DNA of 64,000 nt. Origin: Burkholderiales bacterium RIFCSPHIGHO2_01_FULL_63_240 (GTDB lineage: Bacteria > Pseudomonadota > Gammaproteobacteria > Burkholderiales > Burkholderiaceae_C). The translations under genes and the position numbers were made by a program. The stretch lies in contig MERU01000002.1 in the NCBI GenBank assembly GCA_001770725.1, positions 124,001 to 188,000 on the forward strand, in the 5' to 3' direction. Below are positions 8,435-17,737 of the stretch, one piece after another (positions within the stretch are counted from its first letter, which is position 1; the number at the start of each line of letters is the position of its first letter). Below the pieces are notes generated by a model that was not told the origin of the DNA, searched no databases, and was given only the letters and a program-made list of their open reading frames with translations.

Positions 8435-10468
8435 ACATCGACGGTTCTCGCGCGCAAGCACCGGCCAGGCAGTTTCGAGGCCATGGTCGGCCAAGGGCAT
8501 GTGGTCCAGGCCCTCTCCAATGCGCTCACCCAGCAGCGCCTGCATCACGCCTACCTGTTCACGGGCACCCGCGGGGTGGGCAAGACAACGGTCTCGCGCA
8601 TCCTGGCGAAGTCGCTGAACTGCGTCGGCCCCGATGGCCAGGGCGGCATCACGGCCCATCCTTGCGGGCAATGCCAGCCTTGCCGTGACATCGACAGTGG
8701 TCGCTTTGTCGACTATGTCGAGCTGGATGCCGCCTCGAATCGGGGGGTCGAGGAAATCTCCCAACTGCTGGAGCAGGCGGTCTACAAGCCGGTGGTGGGG
8801 CGCTTCAAGGTCTACATGATCGACGAAGTGCACATGCTGTCCACGCACGCCTTCAACGCCATGCTCAAGACGCTGGAGGAGCCGCCTGACTACCTGAAGT
8901 TCGTGCTGGCCACGACCGACCCGCAGAAGGTGCCGGTCACCGTGCTCTCGCGCTGCCTGCAGTTCAACCTGCGCCCCATGGCGGCGCAGACGGTGCAGAG
9001 CCACCTCGCCGAGGTGTTGCAGAAAGAAGCGGTGGCCCACGACATGGCCTCGCTGCGGCTGATCGCGCGCGCGGCCCGGGGCTCGATGCGCGACGCCATG
9101 TCCCTGACCGATCAGGCCATCGCCTTTGGCGGCGGTGGCTTGCAGGAAGACGTCGTGCGGCAGATGCTCGGCGCGGTCGATCGCAGCCATGTGCAGCGCC
9201 TCATCGAGGCTGTGGCCGATGGCGACGGCGCGGCGGTGGTCGCGGCGGTGGATGCCCTGCGCGATCGCGGGTTGTCGGCCACGGGGACGCTGGAGGAGCT
9301 CGCGGCGGCCTTGCAACGCATGGCCGTGGTGCAGGCGGTGCCCCACCTGGCGAGCGATGCGGACGACCCGGACGCCGAAACCTGGGCTCGCCTGGCGCCG
9401 CGCCTGGCGCCGGACGAGACGCAGTTGTTCTACAGCCTGTGCCTTCAGGGTCGCGCCGAGCTGGCCCTGGCCCCGGACGAGTACAGCGGGCTGCTCATGC
9501 TGATGCTGCGGTTGCTGGCCTTCAAGCCAGGCAGCCCCTTGAGCCGGGGGCCGGACGACCCAAAAGCTGACGGCTCGGCTGCCCGCCTGGCTGCCGAGCC
9601 GGTTTCTCGCACCCAGGCAGCGACCACGACCAGCCCTCGACCCATGTCACCCCCGGCAGCGCAGGCGGTGCCTCCGGCGATGGTTTCGCCACGCGCAGCC
9701 ACCGTGGGCCAGGCGCACGCAACGCCTGCATCGGCGGTCGCGTCCCAGCCGGTTTCTCCGGCTCAGCCGCGGCCTGGTGCCCCTGCCCCTGTTGCCCCTG
9801 TTACCCCCGTCGCAGCCAGCACCGCAACGGCCAGGGCCACGCCCCAGTCCGCGCCACCGTGGGACGACGAGCCGCCGCTCGCCGAGCCCGATGTCGCCCC
9901 GGCGGCTGCCCAGTTCGACGATGGCCCGCCCCCCGATTTGCCGCCCGAGGCCTTGGTGGACGTGGGGGCGCTGCCTGCGACTGGCGATGTCCCGGGGTGG
10001 GAGCCTGCGGGCCCGGACGCCGGGTCCACATCGGCGCCGCCTCTGGGTGCGCAGTCCGCCGAACCCGATCCCTTGGCCGACCTCTGGGCCGACGTGGTGG
10101 CGCAACTGCAGAGCCGAGGCCTGATCACGGCACTGGTGCGCGAGCTGGCCGTTCAGTCTCAGTGCCTGGCGCACCGGGTCGAGGGGCAGGTCGAGCACTG
10201 GCAACTGCGCGTCGAGCGTGTCAGCCTGATGGGTGACATGCACCGCGATCGACTGGTGCAGGCGCTGGCTTCTCTGTCGGGCCGCGAGGTGCAGCTGGAT
10301 CTGGCGCAAGGCGCCGCCGTCAACACGCCCGCCCAGCGCGACCTGGCGGCCAGGGAGGCCCGCCAGCGCGCGGCCGAGGCCTTGATGGCGGCCGACCCGC
10401 TCGTGCGTCGCCTGATGGCCGATCACCCCGGCGCCCGCATCCTGCCCGGCTCCGTGCGGCCACTGTGA
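8432..10468 (+). CDS. dnaX: DNA polymerase III subunit tau/gamma
   Basis: A 678-residue clamp-loader ATPase. The N-terminal AAA+ module has Walker A GTRGVGKTT, a four-Cys zinc module in LNCVGPDGQGGITAHPCGQC and the following CRD, Walker B DEVHML and the TTDPQKVPVTVLSRC sensor region. Domain III follows, then a long Ala/Pro-rich linker (about residues 360-545) and a C-terminal polymerase-binding domain (about 550-678, DLWADVVAQLQSRGLITALV). This is a full-length tau. I saw no A-rich slippery heptamer, so a separate gamma form by frameshifting is not supported. It heads a dnaX-ybaB-recR run. Confidence 0.96.
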   Translation: MTSTVLARKHRPGSFEAMVGQGHVVQALSNALTQQRLHHAYLFTGTRGVGKTTVSRILAKSLNCVGPDGQGGITAHPCGQCQPCRDIDSGRFVDYVELDAASNRGVEEISQLLEQAVYKPVVGRFKVYMIDEVHMLSTHAFNAMLKTLEEPPDYLKFVLATTDPQKVPVTVLSRCLQFNLRPMAAQTVQSHLAEVLQKEAVAHDMASLRLIARAARGSMRDAMSLTDQAIAFGGGGLQEDVVRQMLGAVDRSHVQRLIEAVADGDGAAVVAAVDALRDRGLSATGTLEELAAALQRMAVVQAVPHLASDADDPDAETWARLAPRLAPDETQLFYSLCLQGRAELALAPDEYSGLLMLMLRLLAFKPGSPLSRGPDDPKADGSAARLAAEPVSRTQAATTTSPRPMSPPAAQAVPPAMVSPRAATVGQAHATPASAVASQPVSPAQPRPGAPAPVAPVTPVAASTATARATPQSAPPWDDEPPLAEPDVAPAAAQFDDGPPPDLPPEALVDVGALPATGDVPGWEPAGPDAGSTSAPPLGAQSAEPDPLADLWADVVAQLQSRGLITALVRELAVQSQCLAHRVEGQVEHWQLRVERVSLMGDMHRDRLVQALASLSGREVQLDLAQGAAVNTPAQRDLAAREARQRAAEALMAADPLVRRLMADHPGARILPGSVRPL

Positions 10469-10536
10469 GGCGGTGCATCGCGCCGCCCTGAGCGACAATC
10501 CCCTCCGTTTTCTCTCACCGATCGAAAGGAAGAGCC

Positions 10537-10863
10537 ATGCTCAAAGGACAACTCGCCGGGCTGATGAAGCAAGCCCAGCAGATGCAGGACAACCTCAAGA
10601 AGGCCCAGGACGAGCTGGCGCTGGTCGAGGTCGAAGGGCAGTCTGGCTCCGGCCTGGTCAAGGTCGTCATGACCTGCAAGAACGAAGTCAAGCGCGTCAC
10701 CATCGACCCCAGCTTGCTGGCCGACGACAAGGACATGCTGGAAGACCTGGTGGCTGCGGCCTTCAACGACGCTGTGCGCCGCGCCGAAGCGACCAGCTCC
10801 GAGAAGATGTCGCGCCTGACGGCCGGCATGCCCATGCCGCCTGGCATGAAGTTCCCGTTCTGA
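10537..10863 (+). CDS. ybaB: YbaB/EbfC-family nucleoid-associated protein
   Basis: A 108-residue DNA-binding protein with the family pattern: N-terminal helix [20 protein letters not shown], central [21 protein letters not shown] strand region read in two parts, a [15 protein letters not shown] helix and a Met/Pro-rich end ([11 protein letters not shown]). The family forms tweezer-like dimers on DNA. A GAAAGGAAGAG Shine-Dalgarno region lies 4-10 nt upstream of the ATG. It sits between dnaX and recR, the near-universal arrangement. Confidence 0.95.
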   Translation: MLKGQLAGLMKQAQQMQDNLKKAQDELALVEVEGQSGSGLVKVVMTCKNEVKRVTIDPSLLADDKDMLEDLVAAAFNDAVRRAEATSSEKMSRLTAGMPMPPGMKFPF

Positions 10864-10888
10864 GCGCGTTCGCTCACGAGCTCGACCC

Positions 10889-11476
10889 ATGGCCGATTCC
10901 GCCCTCGAAGCCCTGATCGAAGGCCTGCGCTGCCTGCCCGGCGTCGGCCAGAAATCGGCTCAGCGCATGGCCTACCACCTGCTGCAGCACGATCGCTCGG
11001 GCGCGGTGCGCCTGGCGCGTGCACTCGATGTGGCGGTGTCCGAGATCGGGCATTGCACGCGTTGCCACACCTTCAGCCGCGAACCGGTCTGCGAGGTCTG
11101 TCAGGACGAAACACGCGACAAGCACTCGCTGTGTGTGGTCGAGACCCCGGCCGACCAGGCGGCCCTGGAGCGCACGGGCAGCTACAAGGGGCTTTACTTC
11201 GTGCTCATGGGCCGGCTCAGTCCGCTCGATGGCCTGGGTGTGCGCGACATCGGGGTGGCCCCTTTGCTCGAGCGCTCGGGAGACGGCGTGGTGCAGGAGG
11301 TCATCCTGGCCACCAACTTCACCGCCGAAGGCGAGGCCACGGCCCACATCCTGGCCGAGCAACTGCGCAGCCGAGGCCTGCGGGTGACCCGCCTGGCCCG
11401 CGGCGTGCCTGTTGGCAGCGAGCTGGAGTACGTGGACCTGGGCACCATCGCCCACGCCTTCATGGATCGCCGCTGA
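10889..11476 (+). CDS. recR: Recombination protein RecR
   Basis: A 195-residue RecFOR-pathway protein. It has the N-terminal helix-hairpin-helix [16 protein letters not shown], a four-Cys zinc finger ([16 protein letters not shown]), and a Toprim domain starting LCVVETPAD with [11 protein letters not shown] and [12 protein letters not shown]. RecR with RecO loads RecA onto SSB-coated single-stranded gaps. It starts 25 nt after ybaB and converges on mltD with only 12 nt between stop codons. Confidence 0.96.
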   Translation: MADSALEALIEGLRCLPGVGQKSAQRMAYHLLQHDRSGAVRLARALDVAVSEIGHCTRCHTFSREPVCEVCQDETRDKHSLCVVETPADQAALERTGSYKGLYFVLMGRLSPLDGLGVRDIGVAPLLERSGDGVVQEVILATNFTAEGEATAHILAEQLRSRGLRVTRLARGVPVGSELEYVDLGTIAHAFMDRR

Positions 11477-11488
11477 GCGACGAGGCGG

Positions 11489-13210
11489 TCAGCGTGCGCT
11501 GGCCACGCGCACCCGGCTGTTGCGGGTGTTGGCCTTGCTGCCGGCCTTGACGGAGCCCGTGCGGGCATTGGCCGCCACCTTGACCTTGCTGCGGGTGCTG
11601 GCTTGCTTGCTGGCTTGCTTGCCTGTGGCCCTGCTGGCGGATGCGAGCTGGCGCTTGGCCGCCATCGGCACGTAAACCACCACGTTCTGACCGCGGCTGA
11701 AGGTGGCGCGAGCGTTGGTGCGGTTCCATTGCGCGACCTGGTTGGCCGAGACCCTGTAGCGGCGCGCGATGCTGGCCACGGTGTCGCGCTTGCCGGCCTT
11801 GACGACCGTGCGTTTCATCGGGGGCAGGTCGGGTGCCAGGGCCATCATGGCGTTGTCGGCCAGGCTTTCGGAGACGTCCTGTTCGCGGTGCTCGGAGCGC
11901 GGCACCAGCAGGGTCGAGCCGGCCTTGACCAGCATCTTCGGTGGGATGCGGTTGACCTCGCGCAGCGATGCTTCGCTCATGCCGACCGACTTGGCGGCGT
12001 CGGCCGGGCGCATGGTGCGCGGCACCTGCCAGGCCGTCCAGGTGGCCAGGGCACCTTTGTGGCGCGACAGGTTGTGCACGAACAGGTTGGCGTTGTCGTA
12101 GGGCAGCAGCAGCTGTGGCGTGCCGGCTGCCAGGATGACGGGCTTGTTCTGCGAGGGGTTCAGGGCCTTGAACTCGTCGATGGACAGCCCGGCCAGGCGC
12201 GTGGCGAGCGCGACGTCCATGTCACGCTGGATGGGCACGCTCACGAAGTAGGGGTGGTTCTCGATGGGCGGCAGGGCCAGGCCGAAGCGCTCGGGCTGCA
12301 TCACGATGTTGCGCACGGCGTGCAGCTTGGGCACGTAGTTGCGCGTCTCGGCCGGCATGTTCAGGCTGAGGTAGTCGGTTGGCAGGCCCTGGCGCTGGTT
12401 GCGCTGAATGGCCCTTTGCACGTTGCCTTCGCCCCAGTTGTAGGCGGCCAGGGCCAGGTGCCAGTCGCCGAACATGCGGTGCAGTCGCTGCAGGTAGTCG
12501 AGGGCGGCGCGGGTGGAGGCCAGCACGTCGCGGCGGTCGTCGCGAAAGAGGTTCTGCTTGAGCTCGAAGTCCTTGCCGGTGGCGGGCATGAACTGCCACA
12601 TGCCCGAAGCGCGCGCCGACGACATGGCCTGCGGGTTGAAGGCGCTCTCGATGAAGGGCAGCAGGGCCAGCTCGGTGGGCATCTTGCGGCGGTTGATTTC
12701 CTCGACCACGTGGTAGAGGTAGCGGCTGCCGCGCGAGGTCATGCGCTGGACGTATTCAGGGCGGCTGGCATACCAGCGCTCGTGGTCGCCCACCAGCTGG
12801 GTCTCGAGGGACGGCAGCGCATAGCCCAGGCGGATTCGCCCCCACAGGTCTTGCGAGGCCGTTGCGTCGTCAAGGTTGACGGTGGTTTCTGGCTCCAGCG
12901 GGTCGGTGGGCTTGCCGATCGCTTCAAGGCCCTCGGTGCGGGGCTCGATGTGGCTGTCTCGCAGGGCGCCCGGCCCCAGGTCGACGCGCAAGCCCGATGC
13001 CGGGTCCTGGCGGGTGCCGGCCGCCACGCGCTGGTCGCCCCAGTTCGACAGGGCAGAGCCCGCCTGGCGCTGACGGCTTTGCTCATCGGCCTGACGCGAG
13101 GTGACGTCGGGCTGCAGCGAGCCGCAAGCGGACAGCAGCGAGGTGGCGATGGCGGTGAGGAGGAGCGCGAGGGCTCTGGGGCGTCTCAGGTGGAGTGGCT
13201 TGGCAGACAT
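11489..13210 (-). CDS. mltD: Membrane-bound lytic murein transglycosylase D
   Basis: A 573-residue lipoprotein. The signal peptide ends in a lipobox (LLSACGS, lipidated Cys near residue 28). The SLT catalytic domain contains ALLPFIESAFNP (catalytic Glu), ASGMWQFMPATG and LALAAYNWGEGNVQ. A LysM domain near residues 485-530 (DTVASIARRYRVSANQVAQW) binds peptidoglycan. A Lys/Ala/Arg-rich basic tail follows. It cleaves glycan strands to 1,6-anhydromuropeptides. The start MSAKPLHL is chosen because the signal peptide begins there; it lies 2 nt after the gloB stop, so the two are cotranscribed. Confidence 0.93.
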   Translation of the reverse strand: MSAKPLHLRRPRALALLLTAIATSLLSACGSLQPDVTSRQADEQSRQRQAGSALSNWGDQRVAAGTRQDPASGLRVDLGPGALRDSHIEPRTEGLEAIGKPTDPLEPETTVNLDDATASQDLWGRIRLGYALPSLETQLVGDHERWYASRPEYVQRMTSRGSRYLYHVVEEINRRKMPTELALLPFIESAFNPQAMSSARASGMWQFMPATGKDFELKQNLFRDDRRDVLASTRAALDYLQRLHRMFGDWHLALAAYNWGEGNVQRAIQRNQRQGLPTDYLSLNMPAETRNYVPKLHAVRNIVMQPERFGLALPPIENHPYFVSVPIQRDMDVALATRLAGLSIDEFKALNPSQNKPVILAAGTPQLLLPYDNANLFVHNLSRHKGALATWTAWQVPRTMRPADAAKSVGMSEASLREVNRIPPKMLVKAGSTLLVPRSEHREQDVSESLADNAMMALAPDLPPMKRTVVKAGKRDTVASIARRYRVSANQVAQWNRTNARATFSRGQNVVVYVPMAAKRQLASASRATGKQASKQASTRSKVKVAANARTGSVKAGSKANTRNSRVRVASAR

Positions 13211-13212
13211 CG

Positions 13213-13989
13213 TCAGAACTGGTTTTTCCATTGGCGCAGGGCGACGAAGACGGACCGCGGATCGGCATCCTGGGCGCCGTGCGCGAGGGCACTGGCCACC
13301 ACCTCGGATTGGGTGCAGCGCAGGAACGGGTTGATGAGCCGTTCGGTGCGCAGGGTGCTGGGCAGCGTGGGCAACTGGCGCGCCCTGAGGGCTTCGCAAT
13401 GTGCCTGGTGCCGACCCATGTCGGGGTTGCGGGGTTCGACCGCCTGCGCAAATCGCAGGTTCGAGAGGGTGTATTCGTGGGTCGCGCAGATGCGCGTGTC
13501 GTCCGGCAGCGAGGCCAGGCGCATCAAGCTATCGTACAGCTGATCGGGTGTGCCATCGAAGATGCGACCGCATCCGGCTGAAAAAAGCGTGTCACCGCAA
13601 AACAGATGGGGGTGAGGGTCCGACTGCCCCAGGCCTTCGGGCAGCAGGTAGGACAGGTGCACGCGGGTGTGCCCCGGTGTGTCCATCACGGTGAAATCGA
13701 GCCCTCGCCAGCTCAGCCGGTCGCCCTCGCCGACAATGTGGGTCAGGCCGCTGATGCGCTCGTCCGCCGGTCCGTGGATGGGAATGCCGCGGCCCTGCCA
13801 CGTCGGCAAACCGCCAATGTGATCGGGGTGGTGATGGGTCACTAGAATGGCGGTCAGGTCCAGCTCGAGTGCTCGCAGCGCTTCTTGCACGGGCGTGGCA
13901 TCGCCTGGATCCACCACGAGGGCTTGTTGGCCGTCGTGCAGCATCCAGATGTAGTTGTCGGTGAAGGCGGGCAGGGCGATCAGTTTCAT
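13213..13989 (-). CDS. gloB: Hydroxyacylglutathione hydrolase (glyoxalase II)
   Basis: A 258-residue metallo-beta-lactamase-fold enzyme. The metal motif THHHPDHIGG (residues 51-60), the second-shell VMDTPGHTRVH, LFCGDTLFSAGCGR, and CATHEYTLSNL provide the binuclear metal ligands. It hydrolyses S-D-lactoylglutathione in methylglyoxal detoxification. The C-terminal glutathione-binding domain is present (NPFLRCT, WKNQF end). The start MKLIALPAFTDNY matches the family. Its ATG shares the bases CATG (13987-13990) with the divergent methyltransferase start. A perfect TATAAT lies 17-22 nt upstream. Confidence 0.94.
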   Translation of the reverse strand: MKLIALPAFTDNYIWMLHDGQQALVVDPGDATPVQEALRALELDLTAILVTHHHPDHIGGLPTWQGRGIPIHGPADERISGLTHIVGEGDRLSWRGLDFTVMDTPGHTRVHLSYLLPEGLGQSDPHPHLFCGDTLFSAGCGRIFDGTPDQLYDSLMRLASLPDDTRICATHEYTLSNLRFAQAVEPRNPDMGRHQAHCEALRARQLPTLPSTLRTERLINPFLRCTQSEVVASALAHGAQDADPRSVFVALRQWKNQF

Positions 13990-14842
13990 GACCAAAGTCG
14001 ATCCGATTATAGATTTGCACCCCTGGCTGGCCATGGCGCCGGGCCAGTCGCTGCTCGACTGGGAGCAGCAGCAGATGGATCGCCTCGTGGCCGATGTGTT
14101 CGGCTTTCACGCGTTGCAGTTGGGTCTGCCCGAGCTCGATGCCTTGCGAGCAAACCGCATGCCGCACCGCTGGCTGGCGGTGGACACGGCTTACCAGGCG
14201 TGGTCGCCGCCTGCCGAACTCGCACCGCTGGTCCACGAGCCGGTGCAGGGCGAGGCGGGTTTGCTCAGCGGTGCGCCGCTGGGGCTGCGCTGTGATTTCG
14301 AGGCCTTGCCCTTCCCGTCTTCGAGTTTGGACCTGGTGGTGCTGCCGCACGCGCTCGAGCTGGCGCGGGACCCGCATCACACCCTGCGCGAAGTCGAGCG
14401 GGTGCTGGTGCCCGAAGGCCGGGTGGTGATCGCCGGCTTCAACCCGGCCAGCCTGTGGGGGCTGTGGCAGCGCATGGGGCGCTGGGGTGCCTCGTCGGCC
14501 CTGGTGCTGCCGCAAGGCGAATTCATTGCGTACTGGCGCCTGCGCGACTGGCTGCGCCTGCTCGATCTGGAGGTCGAGGCGGGCTGTTTCGGCTGCTACC
14601 GCCCCATGGTTCGGCAGCAACGCAGCTGGGACCGCCTGGCCTGGATGGAAAACGCGGGCGACCGTTGGTGGCCGGTGTTGGGCGCGGTCTACTTCGTGGT
14701 GGCCGTCAAGCGCGTTCGCGGCATGCACCTGGTCGGCAAGGTGCGCCGAACCCGCATGAGCCCGGCCTCGGCACCTGCCGTCGTGGCCCAGCGCCACCAG
14801 CGCACGCCATGGGACTCGGTCGGCGACGATCGGCCGCGTTGA
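13988..14842 (+). CDS. SAM-dependent methyltransferase, YafS-like
   Basis: A class I methyltransferase of 284 residues (269 if it starts at ATG 14033). Recognisable parts: FGFHALQLG, CDFEALPFPSSSLDLVVLPH, LREVERVLVPEGRVVIAGFN and PASLWGLWQRMG. This matches the E. coli YafS family, also located between gloB and rnhA; the substrate is unknown. The upstream ATG 13988 overlaps the gloB start and a gloB promoter lies inside the first 8 codons, so the downstream ATG is a serious alternative. No clear Shine-Dalgarno sequence supports either. Confidence 0.8.
   Translation: MTKVDPIIDLHPWLAMAPGQSLLDWEQQQMDRLVADVFGFHALQLGLPELDALRANRMPHRWLAVDTAYQAWSPPAELAPLVHEPVQGEAGLLSGAPLGLRCDFEALPFPSSSLDLVVLPHALELARDPHHTLREVERVLVPEGRVVIAGFNPASLWGLWQRMGRWGASSALVLPQGEFIAYWRLRDWLRLLDLEVEAGCFGCYRPMVRQQRSWDRLAWMENAGDRWWPVLGAVYFVVAVKRVRGMHLVGKVRRTRMSPASAPAVVAQRHQRTPWDSVGDDRPR
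14006..14011 (-). promoter_or_regulatory. -10 element TATAAT of gloB-mltD
   Basis: On the minus strand TATAAT (14011 to 14006) matches the consensus perfectly and lies 16 nt upstream of the gloB ATG, predicting a 5' leader of about 10 nt. No good -35 is visible at 17-nt spacing. It lies inside the longest reading of the divergent methyltransferase gene. Confidence 0.55.
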
Positions 14843-14899
14843 CGGCTTCGAGCCCTGCGCACGCACCTGTCCACAAAAATTGCAAACAAGCGAGATTCG

Positions 14900-15346
14900 A
14901 TGAGCGAGAACAACACGCCCGCGGTGGTTGTCTACACCGACGGTGCCTGCAAGGGCAATCCTGGCCGAGGTGGCTGGGGCGTCTGGATGGTCAGTGGCCA
15001 GCACCAAAAAGAGATGTGGGGCGGCGAGCGCCTGACCACCAACAACCGCATGGAGCTGACCGCCGTCATCCAGGCCCTGACGGCGCTCAAGAAGCGCTGC
15101 AAGGTGGACGTCTACACGGACAGCGAGTACGTCCGCAAGGGCATCACCGAATGGATCGGTGGCTGGAAGCGTCGCGGCTGGAAGACCGCCGACAACAAGC
15201 CGGTGAAAAACGCGGACCTGTGGGTCGAGCTGGAAACGCAGACCCACCGCCACGATGTGGCCTGGCACTGGGTCAAGGGCCACGCGGGCGACCCGGGCAA
15301 CGAGAAGGCAGATGGCCTGGCCAACCGGGGCGCAGCCGAAGCCTGA
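14900..15346 (+). CDS. rnhA: Ribonuclease HI
   Basis: A 148-residue enzyme degrading the RNA of RNA-DNA hybrids. The catalytic carboxylates are present: Asp14 ([11 protein letters not shown]), Glu52 (NNRMELTAV), Asp74 (VYTDSEYV) and Asp138 (NEKADGLA), with the catalytic His128 in [11 protein letters not shown]. The basic protrusion ([20 protein letters not shown]) that binds the hybrid is also there. Length is normal. It follows the YafS-like gene by 57 nt, as in enteric bacteria; dnaQ is not in this window. Confidence 0.97.
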   Translation: MSENNTPAVVVYTDGACKGNPGRGGWGVWMVSGQHQKEMWGGERLTTNNRMELTAVIQALTALKKRCKVDVYTDSEYVRKGITEWIGGWKRRGWKTADNKPVKNADLWVELETQTHRHDVAWHWVKGHAGDPGNEKADGLANRGAAEA

Positions 15347-15361
15347 TCGGGCAGGTGGCCC

Positions 15362-15907
15362 TCAGAGGATGAGGACCATCGTCAGCTTGTCGTGGTAGCG
15401 CACCTGGCCTGGTCCCTCGACCAGTTTGATGGCGTGAGGCAGCACGCCGCAGCCCTTGAAGCCCACTCGCTCATACAGGCGGATGGCAGAGTTGCTGGAG
15501 GTGCTCACGCGCAAGGTGATCTGCTCCAGCCCGATGGCCTGGCGGGCCTCGGCGATGGCCGCCTGCACGAGCTGGATGCCCACGCCTCGCCCCGTGTGGC
15601 TCGGGTGCACCATCATGCTGTTGAACTCGGCGCTGTGGCGCAGTTTGGCCTGGGTCTGCCTCTCGAGCCCGATCATGCCGATGAGCTCGCGCCCTTCCCA
15701 GGCGCCGAGCAGGAAGGTGCCGCCAAGCGTCTCGCTCATGCCAAGGCGCCACAGGTAGCTTTCTGGTGGACGGGATTGCTCGCTTTCGATGTCGGCGTCG
15801 AAGGCGTCCGGGTGCAGGCGCAGGGCTTCGTCCCGCAGGCGCTTGTAGGCGCCGAGGTCGGCGGGGGCGATGCGGGCGATGCGCACCTGCGAATCAGTCC
15901 CGGCCAT
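15362..15907 (-). CDS. GNAT-family N-acetyltransferase
   Basis: A 181-residue GNAT-fold protein. The acetyl-CoA pyrophosphate loop is visible as HPSHTGRGVGIQLV (Q/R-x-x-G-x-G/A pattern), preceded by AEFNSMMVHP and followed by ITLRVSTSSNSAIRLYERVGF, the C-terminal GNAT signature. The substrate is not predictable. Its start overlaps the mobA stop by 14 nt on the same strand, so it is likely the last gene of a moaA-mobA-GNAT run. It converges on rnhA. Confidence 0.85.
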   Translation of the reverse strand: MAGTDSQVRIARIAPADLGAYKRLRDEALRLHPDAFDADIESEQSRPPESYLWRLGMSETLGGTFLLGAWEGRELIGMIGLERQTQAKLRHSAEFNSMMVHPSHTGRGVGIQLVQAAIAEARQAIGLEQITLRVSTSSNSAIRLYERVGFKGCGVLPHAIKLVEGPGQVRYHDKLTMVLIL

Positions 15908-16559
15908 GCAAGGTCTCCAGGGTGTTCATGTTCTCGAAGTCCGAAGCTGCCGCGAAGGATACCGCCACCCAGCGCTGAGACCGGATCCATTGACCGACTT
16001 TGCGTTCGCCCTTCACGAAAGCGGCGGCCAGCTCAGGGGTGGTCCTCTTGTGGACGAGCGCGCAAGTCCAGTGCGGGCGGGGCTCAACGCGCCCGTCCGG
16101 GCCGATGTCTTCGGTGCAAGGCACGGCAATGTCGGCGTCGGATGCGGCGCCGAGCAAGCGCTCGACGAGGTCGCCTGGCAGGCCGGGGGTGTCACATGCC
16201 GCCAGTTGCAGCCAGTCGGTGGGACAGCGGCGCAGACCGGTGAGGATGCCTGCGAGGGGGCCGCTGCGCGCGGGCAGGTCGGGGTCGTCGGGGTGGGTGC
16301 CCAGGTTGCCCTTGCCAGGCTCGCTGAAGGGCTCGCAGACGTCGCTCAGCAGTTGCCCATAGCTGGGCAGGTTGCGATTGGCACACACGCCCATGCCCCG
16401 CACCTGGGGCCGCAGGGCGCCCATCACCCAATGGGCCAGTGGGCGCCCGCGCCAGCTCTGCAGGCCTTTGTCGACCCCGCCCATGCGGCGACCTTCTCCG
16501 CCAGCGAGCACCCAGGCGGTCACGTTGGTGCAGGCAGGTGTCGGGGCCACTTCTTTCAC
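15894..16559 (-). CDS. mobA: Molybdenum cofactor guanylyltransferase
   Basis: A 221-residue nucleotidyltransferase that adds GMP to molybdopterin to make the bis-MGD precursor. The N-terminal signature LAGGEGRRMGGVDKGL is the GTP-binding loop. Further motifs are RSGPLAGILTGL and AACDTPGLP, which carries the metal-binding Asp of the family. The start is GTG at 16559, only 4 nt downstream of the moaA stop, suggesting translational coupling. The segment LSDVCEPFSEPGKGNLGTHPDD is slightly longer than the usual loop. Confidence 0.9.
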   Translation of the reverse strand: MKEVAPTPACTNVTAWVLAGGEGRRMGGVDKGLQSWRGRPLAHWVMGALRPQVRGMGVCANRNLPSYGQLLSDVCEPFSEPGKGNLGTHPDDPDLPARSGPLAGILTGLRRCPTDWLQLAACDTPGLPGDLVERLLGAASDADIAVPCTEDIGPDGRVEPRPHWTCALVHKRTTPELAAAFVKGERKVGQWIRSQRWVAVSFAAASDFENMNTLETLHGRD

Positions 16560-16563
16560 ACTG

Positions 16564-17691
16564 TCATCCGCCGATGTAGCTCATCTCGACCCGGCCTTCA
16601 TCTGGCGGGGTTTCGGTGGCCTGGCGCAGCTCGGAATAGCGGTCGTCGCGGGCCTCCCACAAGGCCGCCAGGCGCAGGCGAAGCTCTTCGTCGCCGATGC
16701 GCGGGTCGCGCAGCAGGGCGCGCAGGTCGTGGCCCCGCGTGCCGAACAGGCAGGTGTAGAGGCGCCCATCGGTGGAAAGGCGCAGGCGGGTGCAGTCACC
16801 GCAGAAGGCGCGGGTGACGCTCGAGACGAACCCGATGCTGCCCGCGCCATCGGCGTAGAGCCAGCGCTCGGCCGTGTCGGCGGCGCGCGCGGTGGAGGCT
16901 GGCAGCAGGGGCCAGTGCGCCGCGATGCGCTGACGGACTTCTTCGGAGGGGACGACCTGGTCGAGCCGCCAGCGGTTGGTCTGGCCGACGTCCATGAACT
17001 CGATGAAGCGCAGCTCCACGCCGGAGCCGCGGAAATGGCGCGCCAGGGGCAGGACCTGGTCGTCGTTGACGCCCTTGTGCACGACCATGTTGACCTTGAC
17101 GGGCGACAGGCCCGCCCGCTGGGCTGCATCGATGCCGGCCAACACGTCTTGCACGTGCAGGCCGCTGTCGCTCATGCGCGCGAAGACGGCCTGGTCCAGT
17201 CCGTCGAGGCTGACGGTGACGCGTTGCAATCCTGCGTCCTTGAGGGCCTGGGCCTGGCGGCTCAGCAGCACACCGTTGGTGGTCAAGGCAATTTCCGGGG
17301 CGGTGCCATCGAGCGTCTTCAGGGCGGCGAGCTGCCCGACCAGGGTGGGCAGGTCCTTGCGCAGCAGGGGCTCGCCGCCGGTCAGGCGCAGCTTGCGCAC
17401 GCCCAGCGCCAGGGCCGCACTGGCCGCGCGGGTGATCTCTTCGAAACTCAGCAGGGCTTCGTGTGGCAGGAAGCGGTGGTGTTTGCCGAATGTGGCCCGC
17501 GGCATGCAGTAAGGACAGCGGAAGTTGCATCGGTCCGTGACGGAGATGCGCAGGTCCTGCAGGGGGCGTTGGCGGCGGTCATGCAAGGCCGCGGGCAAGC
17601 TGGCCAGCGCGGGCGGCATGGCGCGCACGGGCGAAGGCGTGTCGGGTGCGATCGGGATGATGGCTGCCCGCGAGGCGGCATCGGACGTCAT
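16564..17691 (-). CDS. moaA: GTP 3',8-cyclase MoaA
   Basis: A 375-residue radical-SAM enzyme for the first step of molybdenum cofactor synthesis, converting GTP to 3',8-cyclo-7,8-dihydro-GTP. The N-terminal 4Fe-4S site is Cys55, Cys59 and Cys62 (CNFRCPYC). The second cluster site reads [34 protein letters not shown] contacts SAM, and the C-terminus ends in the essential Gly-Gly (SYIGG). An N-terminal extension of about 45 residues precedes the core. No moaC, moaD, moaE or moeA is in the window. Confidence 0.95.
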   Translation of the reverse strand: MTSDAASRAAIIPIAPDTPSPVRAMPPALASLPAALHDRRQRPLQDLRISVTDRCNFRCPYCMPRATFGKHHRFLPHEALLSFEEITRAASAALALGVRKLRLTGGEPLLRKDLPTLVGQLAALKTLDGTAPEIALTTNGVLLSRQAQALKDAGLQRVTVSLDGLDQAVFARMSDSGLHVQDVLAGIDAAQRAGLSPVKVNMVVHKGVNDDQVLPLARHFRGSGVELRFIEFMDVGQTNRWRLDQVVPSEEVRQRIAAHWPLLPASTARAADTAERWLYADGAGSIGFVSSVTRAFCGDCTRLRLSTDGRLYTCLFGTRGHDLRALLRDPRIGDEELRLRLAALWEARDDRYSELRQATETPPDEGRVEMSYIGG

Positions 17692-17703
17692 GTCGCCATT
17701 GTG
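17689..17703 (-). promoter_or_regulatory. Candidate leaderless promoter of moaA (-10 CACAAT, 6 nt, ATG)
   Basis: CACAAT (17703 to 17698, 4/6 match) then GGCGAC and the moaA ATG. The region lies between the NlpC/P60 stop and moaA. No Shine-Dalgarno sequence is present. It is one of the weaker members of the set. Confidence 0.35.
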
Positions 17704-17737
17704 CCGTCAACGCCGGCACCCCATGTGCCGAGGGGGC

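Noticed and set aside
8432-10468. Programmed frameshift in dnaX
   Set aside because: No A AAA AAG-type slippery sequence with a following hairpin is present near the domain III boundary.
11603-13543. A 646-codon open frame antisense to mltD and the end of gloB
   Set aside because: It crosses two real genes and gives Gly/Val/Ala/His-rich sequence without motifs.
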